7,162 bases of DNA from Alistipes sp. (GTDB lineage: Bacteria; Bacteroidota; Bacteroidia; Bacteroidales; Rikenellaceae), in contig JAFOYS010000073.1 in the NCBI GenBank assembly GCA_017391435.1, positions 1-7,162 on the forward strand, in the 5' to 3' direction. Position 1 is the stretch's first letter. Each line of letters starts with the position of its first letter. A model generated the notes under the pieces. It worked only from the letters and a program-made list of their open reading frames with translations. It did not search any database and was not told the DNA's origin. Of the stretch, positions 1 to 5,493 are shown piece after piece. Both the position numbers and the translations under genes were made by a program.

Positions 1-66
1 GAAAAAAATTTAAAAAATTTGCGAAAAAATTGTCTATAATGGGCAAATGGCTTGATAATCAGCGGT

Positions 67-1488
67 TTATGGTTTAGAAATTTTTTGGTACGGTTGGTTA
101 TCAATTTTTGTTACAGGGGCAAGATTTAGGTATTTTAGCATCTGGTCGACCACAAGGATATCTGTTTTTGTATGGTTATCACCCTTGATATCCTCATATT
201 TTTTGCCGACATAGTCTGGCAGAGCGACGCGATATTTGCTCTTTTCGCGCAGCTGAGGGAAGATAACATCTACAGCTTCGCCATCTTTATCCGTAACAAT
301 GGTATAAGGTGTCGTGCTAAAGAGGTCTACGCGGTGTGACTCCTTGCTATTTTTAGTATCGTTAAACTTTGTGATAATCATCTGTCGCATCTGGGCAGGG
401 GTCATTGTGATAGTATGTATCTTTGACTCAAAAGGCTCAAGGTTATACACAGTGGCGAGTTTAACATCTCCAGCGTCGTGATGACGCAGGCGGATGCCTC
501 CGTAGTGGTAGAAGCCAATTTGAGCATTGGTAGCCTGAGCGACAACCTTTGTAATCATATTAGCAAAGCCTGTGTGGGTTACGCTATCTGAGAACTTACC
601 AACAACGGCGCCAAGGACAGGATCGTTCTCTATGCGGTTGACAATCTCGCGAGTTGCGCTATCCTCCTGATAGTCCTCAAGGCTGATATTCTCGTACTCT
701 ACAGAGGTGACCTTATTGCCCTTAAGGCGTATACGGGTGACGCCGAGGAGGTTCAGCAGGCGCTCTGTTTGACCCACGACCGTCTGCGAGACAAGCGTAT
801 CTACGCGCATATGGGTATGGCCGCCAACAATAAGGTTGTAGCCGCTATTTTTGCTTGCGAATGCTATATCTTTGCTATCGCCCATATGGGAGAGCAGGAT
901 AGCTACATCTGCGCCATTACGCTTACTAAGCTCGCGCTCTGCCGCCTGCATAGGGTCAGTAAACTCAAGACCCTCAAAGACCTCGTCACTGCCATCTGGG
1001 TGTCCATTGTCGTAGTTTGTCACAACGCCAGCGATAAAGATCTTCACACCATTGCGCATCTTAATAGTTACAGAGCCTGGCAGAGTAGATAGTTGCGGAT
1101 TGTTGCTCTGCATATTGGCGCAAAGTACGGGGAAATGGGCATAATCTATCGCACCCTGAAGCACTGCGGGGCCCTTATCAAACTCGTGATTTCCCAATGT
1201 CGCGGCATCATAACCCGCGTGGTTCATAAGCTCGATGATTGGCAGTCGCCCCTCCAGTCGGTCAATAAATGCGTTACCAGTCCAGCGGTCGCCACCATCT
1301 ACAAGCAGCGTAGTGACGCTGTCGCGACAGAGGTTGACTGCAGTAACCAGCTCAGGGAAGTTGTCTATAACGGCGTGGATGTCGTTTGTTGACAGCACGA
1401 CAACCTCGCGCTCGTGGATGTTTGTTCTGTAGAAGAGTATGCCAGCAAGGGCAACGATGATAACAAAGAGTGATACTAACTTTTTCAT
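67..1488 (-). CDS. Bifunctional metallophosphatase / 5'-nucleotidase family protein (UshA/CpdB type), exported
   Basis: A 473-residue member of the two-domain 5'-nucleotidase family, which hydrolyses nucleotides or related phosphate esters outside the cytoplasm. Residues 4-20 form a hydrophobic signal peptide or anchor without a lipobox Cys. The calcineurin-like metal-binding motifs are all present: NDIH (D36, H38), GGD (D67), GNHEFD (99-104, with the N, H and D of the catalytic site), SHMGD (H201) and GGHTH (222-226). The C-terminal substrate-binding domain spans about 290-460 and carries GGIR at 330-333, preceded by H328 where many relatives have Asn. The frame stays open for 43 codons further upstream, but that extension crosses the promoter and lacks a signal sequence, so the ATG at 1488 is chosen. 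It is transcribed divergently from the nucleoside kinase. No clear terminator is visible in the 66 bases after the stop. The exact substrate is not predictable; UDP-sugar hydrolase and 2',3'-cyclic phosphodiesterase are alternatives. Confidence 0.9.
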   Translation of the reverse strand: MKKLVSLFVIIVALAGILFYRTNIHEREVVVLSTNDIHAVIDNFPELVTAVNLCRDSVTTLLVDGGDRWTGNAFIDRLEGRLPIIELMNHAGYDAATLGNHEFDKGPAVLQGAIDYAHFPVLCANMQSNNPQLSTLPGSVTIKMRNGVKIFIAGVVTNYDNGHPDGSDEVFEGLEFTDPMQAAERELSKRNGADVAILLSHMGDSKDIAFASKNSGYNLIVGGHTHMRVDTLVSQTVVGQTERLLNLLGVTRIRLKGNKVTSVEYENISLEDYQEDSATREIVNRIENDPVLGAVVGKFSDSVTHTGFANMITKVVAQATNAQIGFYHYGGIRLRHHDAGDVKLATVYNLEPFESKIHTITMTPAQMRQMIITKFNDTKNSKESHRVDLFSTTPYTIVTDKDGEAVDVIFPQLREKSKYRVALPDYVGKKYEDIKGDNHTKTDILVVDQMLKYLNLAPVTKIDNQPYQKISKP

Positions 1489-1506
1489 TGTAGTGCAATT
1501 ATGTTG

Positions 1507-1514
1507 CAAAGGTA
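1507..1514 (-). promoter_or_regulatory. Bacteroidales -7 box for the metallophosphatase
   Basis: On the minus strand this reads TACCTTTG, an exact TAnnTTTG match, about 18 nt upstream of the ATG at 1488. The expected transcript start near 1503 gives a leader of about 15 nt. A good -33 box is not seen at the usual distance, where the sequence is a T-rich run. Confidence 0.55.
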
Positions 1515-1521
1515 CAAAAAT

Positions 1522-1552
1522 TTTGCAAGTTGCATAAAAATGACTATCTTTG
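1522..1552 (+). promoter_or_regulatory. Bacteroidales promoter for the nucleoside kinase
   Basis: TTTG at 1522-1525, a 19-nt spacer, then TATCTTTG at 1545-1552: both boxes and the spacing fit the Bacteroides sigma-ABfr consensus. A start near 1556 leaves a leader of about 17 nt before the ATG at 1573. There is no Shine-Dalgarno sequence, as is usual in this phylum. Confidence 0.7.
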
Positions 1553-1572
1553 AGAGAACAAAATATTTTTGT

Positions 1573-3243
1573 ATGGAGAATATTATCAAAGTCTACTGCG
1601 AAAATAGTACTTCGCATATAGAGGTACCGATGGGTACTACTCTGCTTGAATTGTTGGACAAGCTCACCCTCAAGTTGAACTACACTGTGCTTGCAGCGTA
1701 TGTTAACAACCGCCTTGAGGAGCTAAACTATCGTGTATATACGCCTATCTCGGTGCGATTTATAGATATCTCGCACGCCGAGGGCCACAGAGTCTATCAG
1801 CGTACAGCAGCCTTTCTGTTGCAGCAGGCTATGGAGGAGCTCTTTGCGGACTTTACATTGCATATTCGCCACTCTGTAGGCTCCGGCATCTACTGCGAGG
1901 CGGAGGGCAAGCAGGGCTTCAGCGAACTTGAATGCATAGCATTGGAGCAGGCCGTGCGAGCTATAGCTGAGAAGAATGTGCCTATTGTTTGCAGCAAGGA
2001 GCCAACTGTAGATGTTGTCGCAAAACTTGAGGAGGCGGGATATGCTGACAAGGCTCAACTGCTCCGCTCACGACCTAAACTATACAGCAATATCTACTAT
2101 ATGGGCAAAAGCGTAGGCTACTTTTTTGGTGCTCTTGCGCCGTCAAGTGGCTATGTAGACAATATTGCCATTGTACCATACAGCGAGGGCTTCTTCGTAG
2201 CACTTCCGGACCGCACAAATCCGCTGCGATTAGGTCTTGTGCCAAAGGTTGAGAAGATGGCTGGGCTGTTCCACCAGTTCCACGAGTGGATGGATATTGT
2301 AGGGGTGGCAACTGTAGGCGAGCTTAATGATCGTATACATCAGGGCGACACAAGCGAGCTTATAAAGATTGCAGAGGCGGTGCACGGCAGACAGTTCTCG
2401 CGCGTTGCCGACAAGATATATGAGGCGCATCACCAGCGCGGGGCGAAGGTTGTTCTCATTTCGGGTCCATCTTCTAGCGGTAAGACCACATCGGCCAAGA
2501 GAATAGGTATCCAGCTGCGTGTACTCGGCCTTAGACCTGTGCTTATATCGCTTGATGACTACTTTGTAGACCGCGCAAATACCCCATTGGATGAGAATGG
2601 AGATTACGACTATGAGGCTCTTGAGGCTCTTGACCTTGCGCGTCTAAATGACGACTTAAAACAGCTTATAGATGGAAAGAGCGTAGAGATTCCGCGCTAT
2701 GACTTTATAACAGGTACACGCCAGTGGCACGAGCAGCCTCTCAAGCTCGATGAGCGTTCGGTGCTGATTATGGAGGGCATCCACGCACTCAACCCTAAGC
2801 TCACTCCTGCCCTTGAGGAGCGACTGAAGTTTAAGGTCTACCTGTCGTGCTTCACCTCTGTGGCTCTGGATAACATTACACGCGTACATACTACAGACAA
2901 CCGCCTGCTGCGTCGTATCACCCGAGACTATCGCACCCGTGGAAATAATGCCTACAACACCATAGCTCGTTGGCCAAGTGTGCGCCGAGGCGAGGAGAAG
3001 CATATCTTCCCGTACCAGGAGAATGCAGATGTTATGATTAACACCTCGCTCTTCTATGAGTTGGGTGTAATACGACCTATAGTTGAGCCAATACTTCGCG
3101 AAATTCCAGATACTGAGCCTGAGTATGGCGAGGCACATAGACTCTTGGAGTTCCTTGACAATTTCGTGCCTATCACCACCGACGAGATACCTTTAGACTC
3201 CGTTCTGCGTGAGTTTGTCGGCGGTAGTTCATTTAAGTATTAA
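1573..3243 (+). CDS. Nucleoside kinase (uridine kinase-like P-loop domain fused to TGS and threonyl-tRNA-synthetase-like domains)
   Basis: A 556-residue cytoplasmic protein with three parts. Residues 1-65 resemble a TGS ubiquitin-like fold. Residues 66-285 resemble the second additional domain of threonyl-tRNA synthetase (GHRVYQRT at 71-78 is recognisable). Residues 292-500 form a phosphoribulokinase/uridine-kinase domain with Walker A GPSSSGKTT (298-306), the LDDYF segment (327-331) that supplies substrate-site acidic residues, MEGIH (400-404), and a basic lid with RRITRDYRTRG (447-457). This architecture is a recognised fused family, usually annotated as nucleoside kinase or uridine kinase, about 550 residues long. 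It is expected to phosphorylate a nucleoside in salvage; the substrate is inferred from the family. The HxxxH metal motif of real ThrRS editing domains is not apparent, so the SAD part is probably structural or regulatory. The ATG at 1573 is chosen because it starts the TGS domain and follows the promoter; the 24 upstream in-frame codons overlap the promoter. Confidence 0.9.
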   Translation: MENIIKVYCENSTSHIEVPMGTTLLELLDKLTLKLNYTVLAAYVNNRLEELNYRVYTPISVRFIDISHAEGHRVYQRTAAFLLQQAMEELFADFTLHIRHSVGSGIYCEAEGKQGFSELECIALEQAVRAIAEKNVPIVCSKEPTVDVVAKLEEAGYADKAQLLRSRPKLYSNIYYMGKSVGYFFGALAPSSGYVDNIAIVPYSEGFFVALPDRTNPLRLGLVPKVEKMAGLFHQFHEWMDIVGVATVGELNDRIHQGDTSELIKIAEAVHGRQFSRVADKIYEAHHQRGAKVVLISGPSSSGKTTSAKRIGIQLRVLGLRPVLISLDDYFVDRANTPLDENGDYDYEALEALDLARLNDDLKQLIDGKSVEIPRYDFITGTRQWHEQPLKLDERSVLIMEGIHALNPKLTPALEERLKFKVYLSCFTSVALDNITRVHTTDNRLLRRITRDYRTRGNNAYNTIARWPSVRRGEEKHIFPYQENADVMINTSLFYELGVIRPIVEPILREIPDTEPEYGEAHRLLEFLDNFVPITTDEIPLDSVLREFVGGSSFKY

Positions 3244-3258
3244 GCACTGCTTGTTCTC

Positions 3259-3290
3259 AAATCCATCAACATCTGTTGGTGGATTTTTTT
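3259..3290 (+). terminator. Rho-independent terminator after the nucleoside kinase
   Basis: A 12-bp stem, AAATCCATCAAC with GTTGGTGGATTT (one G-U wobble), closes a 4-nt loop (ATCT) and runs into seven or more T. It begins 15 nt after the kinase stop codon. Confidence 0.9.
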
Positions 3291-3332
3291 GTTTTTTAGA
3301 GCGCTGTGTCAAAAGTTGTCAGTATTATAGGG

Positions 3333-3340
3333 TTACTTTG
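3333..3340 (+). promoter_or_regulatory. Possible promoter for the small acidic protein
   Basis: TTACTTTG differs from TAnnTTTG at one base and lies 27 nt before the ATG at 3368. No TTTG is found at the standard distance; a TTG at 3316-3318 is only 14 nt upstream. Support comes mainly from the terminator just upstream, which implies that the next gene needs its own promoter. Confidence 0.35.
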
Positions 3341-3367
3341 TCTCAAAATACAAAAACAGTTATAGTT

Positions 3368-3616
3368 ATGTCATTTTGGGACTGGGTTTTGGCTGCTTGG
3401 ACGGCCGATAAGTTGAGTAAAGCCCTCTCTGGTAGAGAGAGAGGCGATGGGAGTTATAGATCTTCTGGCCTGAGCTATGAGGATGAATTGATTGAAAGAG
3501 AGGAGCTAGAGGATGAGCGCGAGTGGGAGGCGTACGAAAGAGAGTCGGAGGAGGATGAGCGCGATTTTGACAGTAGCTGGGGCGAAGTTGATAGGATTTG
3601 GGATGATGATTTTTAG
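3368..3616 (+). CDS. Small, highly charged acidic protein of unknown function
   Basis: I do not recognise a family for this 82-residue protein. The first 25 residues begin MSFWDWVLAAW and are Trp-rich and amphipathic, which could be a membrane-surface helix or a protein-docking segment. From about residue 30 the chain is dominated by Glu, Asp and Arg, with scattered aromatics and an acidic C-terminus (WDDDF). There is no signal peptide and no Cys. The frame is open back to 3209, but that would overlap the kinase and cross its terminator, so the ATG at 3368 is preferred; it sits about 24 nt after a weak -7 box. Two copies of a 14-bp sequence occur inside it, 14 codons apart. It lies between two independently transcribed genes. 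The biased composition could also come from a non-coding frame, but the position between terminator and promoter favours a real gene. Confidence 0.6.
   Translation: MSFWDWVLAAWTADKLSKALSGRERGDGSYRSSGLSYEDELIEREELEDEREWEAYERESEEDERDFDSSWGEVDRIWDDDF
3509..3564 (+). repeat. In-frame 14-bp direct repeat inside the small acidic gene
   Basis: GAGGATGAGCGCGA occurs at 3509-3522 and again at 3551-3564, exactly 42 bp apart, so both encode EDER in the same frame. This suggests a 14-residue internal duplication that has diverged outside the repeated core. Confidence 0.75.
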
Positions 3617-3685
3617 TGATGAACGCCGTAGAGTAATTTTGTAGTGCTCTTTTGGTGAGTAAATAGCCAAAGAATCTTCATAAAT

Positions 3686-3716
3686 TTTGAAGTTTGGATA
3701 GCTTTTGCTACCTTTG
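3686..3716 (+). promoter_or_regulatory. Bacteroidales promoter for the polyprenyl-phosphate sugar transferase
   Basis: TTTG at 3686-3689, a 19-nt spacer, and TACCTTTG at 3709-3716: a full consensus match. The final G lies only 6 nt before the ATG at 3723, so the mRNA should have essentially no leader. Confidence 0.75.
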
Positions 3717-3722
3717 TATATT

Positions 3723-4886
3723 ATGACAACTACTCTACTTATAATCATCACCTTTGCAACATCGTTTATCGGTGCGGCAGTTATTCATCCTTACCTTGTA
3801 AAGTTTGCTAAGGTCAAGAATATTGTTGACAACCCAAATACCCGAAAGCTACAGCTTAGACCCGTACCGGTGTTAGGTGGTCTAGCAATCTTCTTCGGCA
3901 TTGTGGCGGGACTACTTGCTGCCCACACCGTTATAGATTCATCAGAGCTGTTTGTGATAATCTCGGCAATGATGATTATGACCTATGTCGGTGCGCTGGA
4001 CGATGTGCTCGATATTTCGCCGATTATTCGCCTTATTGCACAGATTATTACAGTGCTTATCCTGGTCTATATCGGCGACTTGTCGCTCAACAACCTGCAC
4101 GGTCTGTGGGGCGTGGGCGCTATGCCTGAGTATATCTATGTACCGCTGACTGTTGTTGCAGTGGTGGGTATAATCAATGCGCTGAACCTTATAGATGGCG
4201 CGGATGGCCTCTTTTCAATATTCTGCGTTAGCGTCTGCACCATCTTTGCAACTATCTTTCTTGCCGCGCAAGATTATGCACTCTTTGCCCTTGCCGTAGC
4301 TGCTATGGGCGCGCTAATCCCATTTTTGCTCCATAACGCCTTTGGTATAGAGTCTAAGATGTTTGTCGGCGACGGAGGCTCACTGCAGATGGGTGTCGTG
4401 CTGTCAGTATTTGTTATGGAGGTTATCAGCAATCCAAGCTATAGCACCATTACTCAGCAGAGCAATATTGCCCTTGTGCCTTTTGTGCTTGCGACACTCT
4501 CTATGCCGGTCTTTGATACTCTGCGAGTTATGACAGCTCGCATTGCCCGCGGAATATCCCCACTTATTGGCGACAAGACCCACCTCCACCACCTATTTAT
4601 CGGACTTGGAGTCTCACATATCGGCACAGCGGTGCTTATCACACTGCTTAACCTTGCAGTCGTTGGACTGTGGTACCTATCTGCACAACTCGGCGCAAGT
4701 GCAGATGTGCAGCTCTATGTTGTTATCGCCGCATCTCTGCTTCTAAATTGGGGTATCTACTATGGCGTTCAGCTTCTTGACCACCTCTACCCAGAACAGA
4801 TGAATCGTGCCCGAATCTGGAAGAGCCACCATCGCCCCAGCCGCCGAATATTTGACTTTATGAGAAAAATAGTTGACAAGATGTAG
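3723..4886 (+). CDS. MraY/WecA-family polyprenyl-phosphate N-acetylhexosamine-1-phosphate transferase
   Basis: A 387-residue polytopic inner-membrane enzyme of the family that moves a sugar-1-phosphate from a UDP-sugar to undecaprenyl phosphate, the first step in building a lipid-linked glycan such as O-antigen or capsule. Family signatures occur in order: NPNTRKLQLRPVPVLGG after the first membrane helix (37-53), the Mg-binding ALDDVLD (D93, D94, D97), NALNLIDGADGL (152-163), the cytoplasmic FVGDGGS (214-220) and the HLHH loop (287-290). About ten or eleven hydrophobic segments are visible, ending in a basic cytoplasmic tail rich in Arg, Lys and His. The HLHH motif and the lack of a peptidoglycan gene cluster favour WecA/TagO over MraY. 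Which sugar is transferred (GlcNAc is commonest) is not determined. The ATG at 3723 is required because the only earlier in-frame start (TTG at 3705) lies upstream of the predicted transcript start. No glycosyltransferase genes lie nearby, so it is a stand-alone initiating enzyme. Confidence 0.9.
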   Translation: MTTTLLIIITFATSFIGAAVIHPYLVKFAKVKNIVDNPNTRKLQLRPVPVLGGLAIFFGIVAGLLAAHTVIDSSELFVIISAMMIMTYVGALDDVLDISPIIRLIAQIITVLILVYIGDLSLNNLHGLWGVGAMPEYIYVPLTVVAVVGIINALNLIDGADGLFSIFCVSVCTIFATIFLAAQDYALFALAVAAMGALIPFLLHNAFGIESKMFVGDGGSLQMGVVLSVFVMEVISNPSYSTITQQSNIALVPFVLATLSMPVFDTLRVMTARIARGISPLIGDKTHLHHLFIGLGVSHIGTAVLITLLNLAVVGLWYLSAQLGASADVQLYVVIAASLLLNWGIYYGVQLLDHLYPEQMNRARIWKSHHRPSRRIFDFMRKIVDKM

Positions 4887-4906
4887 ATAAATTGAAAAAA
4901 ATGTAT

Positions 4907-4914
4907 TACTTTTG
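4907..4914 (+). promoter_or_regulatory. -7 box for the tRNA-Arg gene
   Basis: TACTTTTG is an exact TAnnTTTG match 38 nt before the mature tRNA. No clean -33 box is seen at 19-20 nt, where the transferase stop codon region lies. There is no terminator between 4886 and here, so read-through from the transferase could also supply the tRNA. Confidence 0.5.
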
Positions 4915-4952
4915 CGCATCCAAATTGGCAAATAGCTAATACATAGGACGAT

Positions 4953-5026
4953 GGTTCCGTAGCTCAGTTGGATAGAGCAACAGCCTTCTAAGCTGTGGGT
5001 CGTGGGTTCGAATCCCGCCGGGATCA
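4953..5026 (+). tRNA. tRNA-Arg (anticodon TCT)
   Basis: A complete 74-nt cloverleaf. The acceptor stem pairs GGTTCCG (4953-4959) with CGGGATC (5019-5025) using two G-U pairs. The D-arm is GCTC/GAGC (4962-4978). The anticodon stem is ACAGC/GCTGT (4980-4996) with loop CTTCTAA, placing TCT at 4987-4989. The T-arm is GTGGG/CCCGC (5002-5018) with the TTCGAAT loop. The discriminator is A5026 and CCA is not encoded. This isoacceptor reads AGA (and AGG) codons. Confidence 0.95.
5002..5026 (+). other. Probable attachment-site region (element/host junction) in the tRNA 3' end
   Basis: The T-arm and 3' acceptor half of a tRNA gene are a classic target for tyrosine recombinases, and an integrase gene begins about 500 bp downstream reading away from the tRNA. 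The exact crossover bases cannot be fixed, because the second att copy is not in the window; I looked for another copy of the tRNA 3' end and found none. Confidence 0.4.
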
Positions 5027-5029
5027 CTG

Positions 5030-5060
5030 AAAGGGAAAATCGAAAGGTTTTCCCTTTTTT
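5030..5060 (+). terminator. Rho-independent terminator immediately after tRNA-Arg
   Basis: A perfect 10-bp stem, AAAGGGAAAA (5030-5039) with TTTTCCCTTT (5048-5057), around an 8-nt loop, with T continuing to 5060. It starts 4 nt after the tRNA. If the element begins at the tRNA 3' end, this terminator belongs to the element. Confidence 0.9.
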
Positions 5061-5122
5061 GTTTTATATCAACAAGTTACAAGCGCAACGCGCATAACTC
5101 TCTGAAACAGCGCGATTTAATT

Positions 5123-5171
5123 TGTCGCTCTTTTGTCGTGCTTCTGTCGCCTTTGACAAGCAAAATGTCAC
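5123..5171 (+). repeat. Upstream cluster of TGTCGC-type repeats at helical spacing
   Basis: TGTCGC at 5123, TGTCGT at 5134, TGTCGC at 5145 and TGTCAC at 5166: steps of 11, 11 and 21 bp. The position expected near 5155/5156 is unoccupied or degenerate (TGACAA starts at 5154). All are in the same orientation. Confidence 0.6.
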
Positions 5172-5188
5172 CCCAGAAAGACATAGTT

Positions 5189-5236
5189 TAGTGACCTATT
5201 AGTGAGAAATTCGTCCAGGCAGTTAGTAGGTCACTA
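5189..5236. repeat. 10-bp perfect inverted repeat with 28-nt spacer
   Basis: TAGTGACCTA at 5189-5198 is the exact reverse complement of TAGGTCACTA at 5227-5236. The left arm is part of a TTAGTGA direct pair at 5188 and 5199 (11 bp apart). TGACCTA is found again inside the downstream phased array at 5427-5433. There is no T-tract, so it is more likely a protein-binding dyad than a terminator. Confidence 0.7.
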
Positions 5237-5255
5237 TTTTGCCCCTATCTCCCCG

Positions 5256-5268
5256 ACTATTAAATAGT
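5256..5268. repeat. 13-bp palindrome
   Basis: ACTATT, a central A, then AATAGT: 6-bp arms around one base. It is A/T-rich and lies between the inverted repeat and the upstream integrase promoter. It could be an operator or a host-factor site; chance is also possible at this length. Confidence 0.4.
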
Positions 5269-5293
5269 TTGCCAACATATCGCAGAAAGATCC

Positions 5294-5330
5294 AACATAA
5301 CTTGCGTGTCCCAAATAGTGATGTTATGTT
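5294..5330. repeat. 8-bp inverted repeat bracketing a promoter
   Basis: AACATAAC (5294-5301) is the reverse complement of GTTATGTT (5323-5330). The left arm abuts the TTG box of the promoter at 5302 and the right arm overlaps its TATGTTTG box, an arrangement suited to a repressor site. Confidence 0.5.
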
Positions 5331-5332
5331 TG
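5302..5332 (+). promoter_or_regulatory. Distal Bacteroidales-type promoter upstream of the integrase
   Basis: TTG at 5302-5304, a 20-nt spacer, and an exact TATGTTTG at 5325-5332. The predicted start is near 5336, giving a leader of about 195 nt before the integrase that would include the whole phased repeat array. Confidence 0.5.
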
Positions 5333-5342
5333 CACTGCAAAC
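5328..5342. promoter_or_regulatory. 15-bp palindrome at the transcript start (operator candidate)
   Basis: GTTTGCACTGCAAAC has perfect 7-bp arms around a central C. It overlaps the last bases of the TATGTTTG box and the predicted start point, the classic place for a repressor operator. Confidence 0.5.
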
Positions 5343-5384
5343 CGTTCATTGAGAGGAAGTTAAGCCATTACGATAACGAGTGAG

Positions 5385-5453
5385 TGTCGCCCCTTGTCGC
5401 AACATTGACGCTCGGTGTCGCATTGGTGACCTATGGTGGCGCAACATTGTCAC
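5385..5453 (+). repeat. Seven phased TGTCGC-type repeats with alternating 10/11-bp steps
   Basis: Units begin at 5385 (TGTCGC), 5395 (TGTCGC), 5406 (TGACGC), 5416 (TGTCGC), 5427 (TGACCT), 5437 (TGGCGC) and 5448 (TGTCAC). The steps are 10, 11, 10, 11, 10 and 11 bp, a mean of 10.5. Equivalently there are about 3.4 tandem units of 21 bp; CGCAACATTG is repeated exactly 42 bp apart (5398 and 5440). All units share one orientation and therefore one helix face. Confidence 0.8.
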
Positions 5454-5461
5454 CGAAAAAA

Positions 5462-5493
5462 TTTCTCGATCGGATTTGCACCTGCTACATTTG
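5462..5493 (+). promoter_or_regulatory. Proximal promoter of the integrase
   Basis: TACATTTG at 5486-5493 matches TAnnTTTG exactly; TTTC at 5462-5465, 20 nt upstream, is a 3-of-4 match to the -33 box. A start near 5497 gives a leader of about 35 nt. The -7 box is flanked by CCTGC (5481-5485) and GCAGG (5493-5497), a 5-bp inverted repeat. Confidence 0.5.

Noticed and set aside
769..1392. Open frames on the plus strand opposite the metallophosphatase
   Set aside because: They are shadows of a gene with complete family motifs on the other strand, have no domains, and lack promoters.
1489..1617. 43-codon N-terminal extension of the metallophosphatase
   Set aside because: It crosses both divergent promoters and the start of the opposing kinase gene, and it would bury the signal peptide. 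The ATG at 1488 starts directly with a signal-like sequence.
3209..3367. 53-codon extension of the small acidic gene
   Set aside because: It would overlap the end of the kinase gene and run through its terminator hairpin. The ATG at 3368 follows a weak promoter box.
3630..3653. Hairpin AGAGTA/TGCTCT followed by four T after the small acidic gene
   Set aside because: It has only 6 bp with a wobble and a 9-nt loop, which is too weak to call a terminator.
5153..5158. TTGACA, an E. coli-type -35 box
   Set aside because: There is no matching -10 at about 17 bp, and the window otherwise uses the Bacteroidales promoter type.
5321..5383. 20-codon open frame in the integrase upstream region
   Set aside because: Its ATG lies before the predicted transcript start, no typical protein features are seen, and the bases are better explained as promoter and operator sequence.
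5385..5453. CRISPR-like array
   Set aside because: The units are 10-11 bp with no unique spacers of 25-40 bp and no cas genes nearby.
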